The notes under the pieces: generated by a model
The model's database searches: none
What the model saw: the letters and a program-made list of their open reading frames with translations, nothing else
What the model was told of the DNA's origin: nothing
Assembly (NCBI GenBank): GCA_028752905.1
Contig: JAQNBH010000011.1
Location: forward strand, 248,001 to 312,000
Reading direction: 5' to 3'
From: Cladorhizidae sp. MBARI D1340-BT2
Taxonomy: Eukaryota > Porifera > Demospongiae > Poecilosclerida > Cladorhizidae
Length of the DNA: 64,000 nt
Part shown: positions 60,182-64,000 of the stretch, piece by piece
Layout of the letters: each line of letters starts with the position of its first letter
How positions within the stretch are numbered: position 1 is the stretch's first letter
Made by a program: the position numbers and the translations under genes

Positions 60182-60273
60182 CCATTTAATCTGGCGAAGC
60201 CTGCAAGCAGATGTGTGCCAAACTTCTCCTTGAACTGGTGCAGTCTGCTACCATCAACAAGCCGTGACACTAC
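60182..60273 (-). CDS. MCCC2-like gene, exon with the VDGS motif
   Basis: A 92-bp exon after the acceptor ATCTGCAG (60281-60274), ending at 60182 before GTATGTG. It encodes VVSRLVDGSRLHQFKEKFGT and then HLLAGFARLN. This matches the MCCC2 stretch 'R-I-V-D-G-S-x-F-x-E-F-K ... T-L-V-T-G-F-A-R-I-x-G', where the second half of the carboxyltransferase begins. Upstream exons, including the mitochondrial targeting peptide and the N-terminal carboxyltransferase half, are not recognised in 60.3-64 kb. They presumably lie beyond the window, or the gene is truncated. Confidence 0.9.
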
Positions 60274-60281
60274 CTGCAGAT

Positions 60282-60770
60282 GTGTGTGATGTCATGATGA
60301 CATCATGATTACATGCTTCGAGTTCAAGTGAGGTCACTGCTAAGGCCCCGCCTGTTGCTGGTCAGCTTGTACTCGCCTGGTGTAGGGTTCTTGCCTGTGG
60401 GAGGAGTGTACATAGCATTACACTGCATCACATCACGTTACACACCTGGCATGAATCAGGATTTACCTGCTAGCCACATTACTAGACCACCCCAACAAAA
60501 GGTCTGGAATATGGTTCATTCCAGGAATTCTGCTTTTTTAATGGGAATCGGTCCTGAACACTGCCTAGCCCACCAGAAGCTGCAGGGCTTGTTGAATTGG
60601 TGGGCCTCAAAACAGCTATTTCAAGAAGGTTTCATCAATTAGCAGTCCAGCTAATTAGCTGCTAGTTCCTCAGATCAACTGCTAGAGGGACAGCTAAGTT
60701 AGGACACTGATATGGTTGCACTAGACTTCTCTAATCTAGTCCTTGTGGTCAAATAAATGTCATGCTAGTC
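60282..60770. other. Unique spacer upstream of the MCCC2-like exons
   Basis: I see no confident gene. On the minus strand an acceptor-like TCCTCCCACAG near 60402-60392 precedes a short open stretch (GEYKLTSNRRGLSSDLT), but it ends in a stop without a donor in phase. The plus frame at 60313-60642 and a minus frame in the same area are not recognised. Confidence 0.4.
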
Positions 60771-60950
60771 CACCTGCACTACTAGGAGAGGTAAAGGATT
60801 TGCACAGGCCATGTGGCCACTTGCATTGCCAAGACACCTGCACTACTAGGAGAGGTAAAGGGTTTGCACAGGCCATGTGGCCACTTGCATTGCCAAGACA
60901 CCTGCACTACTAGGAAAGGTAAAGGGTTTGCACAGGCCATGCGGCCACTT
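60771..60950. repeat. 64-bp tandem repeat, three copies
   Basis: Copies start at CACCTGCACT at 60771, 60835 and 60899. They share AGGTAAAGGGTTTGCACAGG; the third copy is truncated. Confidence 0.93.
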
Positions 60951-61035
60951 CTCCTAGAGTTAAGAGAGTGAGAACTGCTCCTGTTTGTCAGAACAGCTAA
61001 GGAGAGAGCCAGGAAGCTCACAAATGACATGCATG
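60951..61035. other. Short unique spacer
   Basis: No gene or repeat seen. Confidence 0.4.
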
Positions 61036-61366
61036 TAGATGGAGGAACTAGTGAGTAAGTGCTGAGAGCACAGTGTGGACTACATGCATGCATGCAGGGA
61101 GGAGCACTAGTGAGTAAGTACTGAGAGCACAGTGTGGACTACATGCATGCATGCAGGGAGGAGCACTAGTGAGTAAGTACTGAGAGCACAGTGTGGACTA
61201 CATGCATGCATGCAGGGAGGGGCACTAGTGAGTAAGTGCTGAGAGCACAGTGTGGACGACATGCATGCATGCAGGGAGGAGCACTAGTGAGTAAGTGCTG
61301 AGAGCACAGTGTGGACTACATGCATGCATGCAGGGAGGGGCACTAGTGAGTAAGTACTGAGAGCAC
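61036..61366. repeat. 59-bp tandem repeat
   Basis: Five to six units with GCACTAGTGAGTAAGTGCTG and ACTACATGCATGCATGCAGG; single-base variants GGAGGAG/GGAGGGG and AAGTACT/AAGTGCT. Confidence 0.95.
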
Positions 61367-62495
61367 CTCTCCACTTACCTGAACACAATGCCATGCACTG
61401 CATGTATTAATAGCTGGTGTGACACTGCCTACAAGTGTGTGTGTACTGCCATGCACTGCATGTATTAATAGCTGGTGTGGCATTGCCTACAAGTGTGTGT
61501 GTACTGCCATGCACTGCATGTATTAATAGCTGGTGTGACATTGCCTACAATTGTGTGTGTACTGCCATGCACTGCATGTATTAATAGCTGGTGTGGCACT
61601 GCCTACAAGTGTGTGTGTACTGCCATGCACTGCATGTATTAATAGCTGGTGTGGCATTGCCTACAAGTGTGTGTGTACTGCCATGCACTGCATGTATTAA
61701 TAGCTGGTGTGACATTGCCTACAAGTGTGTGTATACTGCCATGCACTGCATGTATTAATAGCTGGTGTGACATTGCCTACAAGTGTGTGTGTACTGCCAT
61801 GCACTGCATGTATTAATAGCTGGTGTGGCATTGCCTACAAGTGTGTATGTACTGCCATGCACTGCATGTATTAATAGCTGGTGTGGCACTGCCTACAAGT
61901 GTGTGTGTACTGCCATGCACTGCATGTATTAATAGCTGGTGTGACATTGCCTACAAGTGTGTGTGTACTGCCATGCACTGCATGTATTAATAGCTGGTGT
62001 GGCATTGCCTACAAGTGTGTGTGTACTGCCATGCACTGCATGTATTAATAGCTGGTGTGGTATTGCCTACAAGTGTGTGTGTACTGCCATGCACTGCATG
62101 TATTAATAGCTGGTGTGGCATTGCTTACAAGTGTGTGTGTACTGCCATGCACTGCATGTATTAATAGCTGGTGTGACACTGCCTACAAGTGTGTGTGTAC
62201 TGCCATGCACTGCATGTATTAATAGCTGGTGTGGCATTGCCTACAAGTGTGTGTGTACTGCCATGCACTGCATGTATTAATAGCTGGTGTGGTATTGCCT
62301 ACAAGTGTGTGTGTACTGCCATGCACTGCATGTATTAATAGCTGGTGTGACATTGCCTACAAGTGTGTGTGTACTGCCATGCACTGCATGTATTAATAGC
62401 TGGTGTGGCATTGCCTACAAGTGTGTGTGTACTGCCATGCACTGCATGTATTAATAGCTGGTGTGACACTGCCTACAAGTGTGTGTGTACTGCCA
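61367..62495. repeat. 58-bp tandem repeat
   Basis: About 19 units with TGCCATGCACTGCATGTATT and AATAGCTGGTGTGGCATTGC; highly homogeneous, with GTGGCA/GTGACA/GTGGTA variants. Confidence 0.96.
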
Positions 62496-62637
62496 TGTAC
62501 TAACTACATGTAGGACTAAGATCTAAAGAGGCCTGATATATATTTGTTTTAAGGAATCGTCTCTGCTGCTGAGGAATGCACTTTACAAGTCCATTGGTGA
62601 CTTCTGCAGTACACTTCATGATCCTCTCTTGCTTGCT
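62496..62637. other. Unique spacer
   Basis: No gene recognised. Confidence 0.4.
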
Positions 62638-62745
62638 TCATGTCTGCCACTGGCGACGGCTGACCGAGTATGTGCAGCCTCGGTCCACTCTCTTCAAAAT
62701 CTTCAGCTTCTCTTCGATGGAAAGAAGGAAAGAAAAACTCGTTAT
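62638..62745 (-). pseudogene. Pogo/Tigger-like helix-turn-helix fragment
   Basis: The minus frame reads SFSFLLSIEEKLKILKRVDR, then GCTYSVSRRQW and a stop at 62640-62638. The 'L-S/T-x-E-E-K-L-K-I-L-K-x-V-D-x-G' pattern is the start of the CENP-B/Psq-type DNA-binding domain of pogo/Tigger transposases and their host derivatives. Only about 30 residues are present and the helix-turn-helix is not completed, so it is a remnant or a single exon. Confidence 0.4.
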
Positions 62746-62898
62746 GAAAATTCGTTATGTTTCATGAAAATCTTGAGGCCGCTGTGAATAAAACTGTGCG
62801 AAGGAAACGGAGCAAACGGAGCAAATGCACCATTTTTGTGTGATGACACTTTACCCATTAGATATTCACTTACTCGGTTGATTGAACTAGTTCTACTG
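62746..62898. other. Unique spacer
   Basis: No gene recognised. A short direct repeat AAACGGAGCAAA occurs near 62807-62826. Confidence 0.4.
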
Positions 62899-63350
62899 TA
62901 CATGCCTAACATGAATCAGAGTTTATGTGCTAGATGTTATGTGCTAGATGTTATGCTGCATTAAATGCCTAACATGAATCATAGTTTATGTGCTAAATGT
63001 TATGCTGCATTAAATGCCTAACATGAATCATAGTTTATGTGCTAAATGTTATGCTGCATTAAATGCCTAACATGAATCATAGTTTATGTGCTAAATGTTA
63101 TGCTGCATTACATGCCTAGCATGAATCATAGTTTATGTGCTATATGTTATGCTGTTACATGCCTAACATGAATCATAGTTTATGTGCTAAATGTTATGCT
63201 GCATTAAATGCCTAACATGAATCATAGTTTATGTGCTAAATGTTATGCTGCATTAAATGCCTAACATGAATCATAGTTTATGTGCTAAATGTTATGCTGC
63301 ATTACATGCCTAGCATGAATCAGAGTTTATGTGCTAGATGTTATGCCTCA
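62899..63350. repeat. 49-bp tandem repeat (second family)
   Basis: About nine units with CCTAACATGAATCATAGTTT and ATGTGCTAAATGTTATGCTG. Unrelated in sequence to the 49-bp family at 36.7-46.1 kb. Confidence 0.94.
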
Positions 63351-64000
63351 TTTCACACATCTAACATGGGCACACATGTGGCACACAAATCTGACATAGG
63401 GACACATGTGGCACACGTACATTTAACATGGCCACATACATCTAACATGGGCACACATGTGGCACACACATCTTGAGCACACATCTGATATGGGCACACA
63501 TGAACACACATCTAACATGAGCACACATGTGGCACACATCTGACATGGGCACACTTGTGGCACATACATTTAACATGGCCACATACATCTAACATGTGGC
63601 ACACATACATCTAACATGGGCACTCATACATCTAATGGGCACACATACATCTAACATGGGCACACATACATCTAACATGGGCACACATACATCTAACATG
63701 GGCACACATACATCTAACATGGGCACACATACATCTAACATGGGCACACATACATCTAACATGGGCACACATACATCTAACATGGGCACACATACATCTA
63801 ACATGGGCACACATACATCTAACATGGGCACACATACATCTAACATGGGCACACATACATCTAACATGGGCACAAATACATCTAACATGGGCACACATAC
63901 ATCTAACATGGGCACTCATACATCTAACATGGGCACACATACATCTAACATGGGCACACATACATCTAACATGGGCACACATACATCTAACATGGGCACA
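63351..64000. repeat. 21-bp tandem repeat, running off the window
   Basis: Units of CACACATACATCTAACATGG(G), irregular at the left (GGCACACATGTGGCACAC variants) and regular from about 63600 to the end. Minus-strand frames (MCAHVRC; VPMLDVC) are phase artefacts of a 21-bp unit. Confidence 0.95.

Noticed and set aside
60318..60402. An additional upstream MCCC2-like exon after the acceptor TCCTCCCACAG
   Set aside because: The open stretch ends in a stop without a GT donor in the needed phase, and similarity to the expected family segment is weak.
1..64000. Centromere or telomere
   Set aside because: No telomeric hexamer arrays are seen. The mixture of many short, different minisatellites with an intact MMACHC gene does not resemble a centromeric monoculture.

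Overview
The window is eukaryotic, and almost certainly from an invertebrate animal. It holds a metazoan-type MMACHC gene, a spliced gene of the MCCC2 family with one 53-bp intron, a fragment resembling an Eph-receptor ligand-binding domain, a hAT transposon, and two Ty3/gypsy LTR elements with Gmr1-type domain order. The short intron and this mix would suit a sponge, but that is a guess. About 70% of the window (roughly 45 kb, my estimate) is tandem repeat from more than a dozen unrelated minisatellite families.

Layout. 1-14981: a ~22-bp satellite whose unit contains the palindromic E-box CACGTG, with an inverted block at about 1112-3907. 14982-20248: a decayed Gmr1-like LTR element (minus strand) inserted in that satellite with the target duplication ATAGC; the satellite resumes at 20249-20820. 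20821-22840: an Eph-LBD-like fragment, two short tandem arrays and a broken reverse-transcriptase fragment. 23047-23835 (minus): intact single-exon MMACHC. 24067-26940: degenerate hAT element. 26987-32775: a young Gmr1-like LTR element (minus) with near-identical LTRs and the target duplication CATAT, inserted in a TA-rich array. 33290-34195: three small arrays. 34431-60273 (minus): a gene of the methylcrotonoyl-CoA carboxylase beta family, seen here as four exons. 60771-64000: further arrays and a pogo/Tigger-like fragment.

The main discovery is the MCCC2-like gene. Its exons at 60273-60182, 60128-59858, 46496-46287 and 34505-34431 join in phase and follow the order of the MCCC2 C-terminal half, down to the terminal Arg-Met. 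The first intron is only 53 bp. The next two are about 13.4 kb and 11.8 kb and consist almost wholly of satellite DNA: 34-bp and 45-bp arrays in one, and 21-, 39- and 49-bp arrays in the other. The very long repetitive reading frames at 34-60 kb are therefore intronic satellite, not genes. The protein also lacks some glycine-rich active-site motifs of MCCC2, so it may be a divergent paralogue.

The two host genes are both on the minus strand and both act in mitochondrial or cofactor-linked carboxylic-acid metabolism (cobalamin processing; biotin-dependent carboxylase). Nothing in the sequence shows that they are co-regulated. Everything else is mobile DNA, mobile-DNA debris or tandem repeat.
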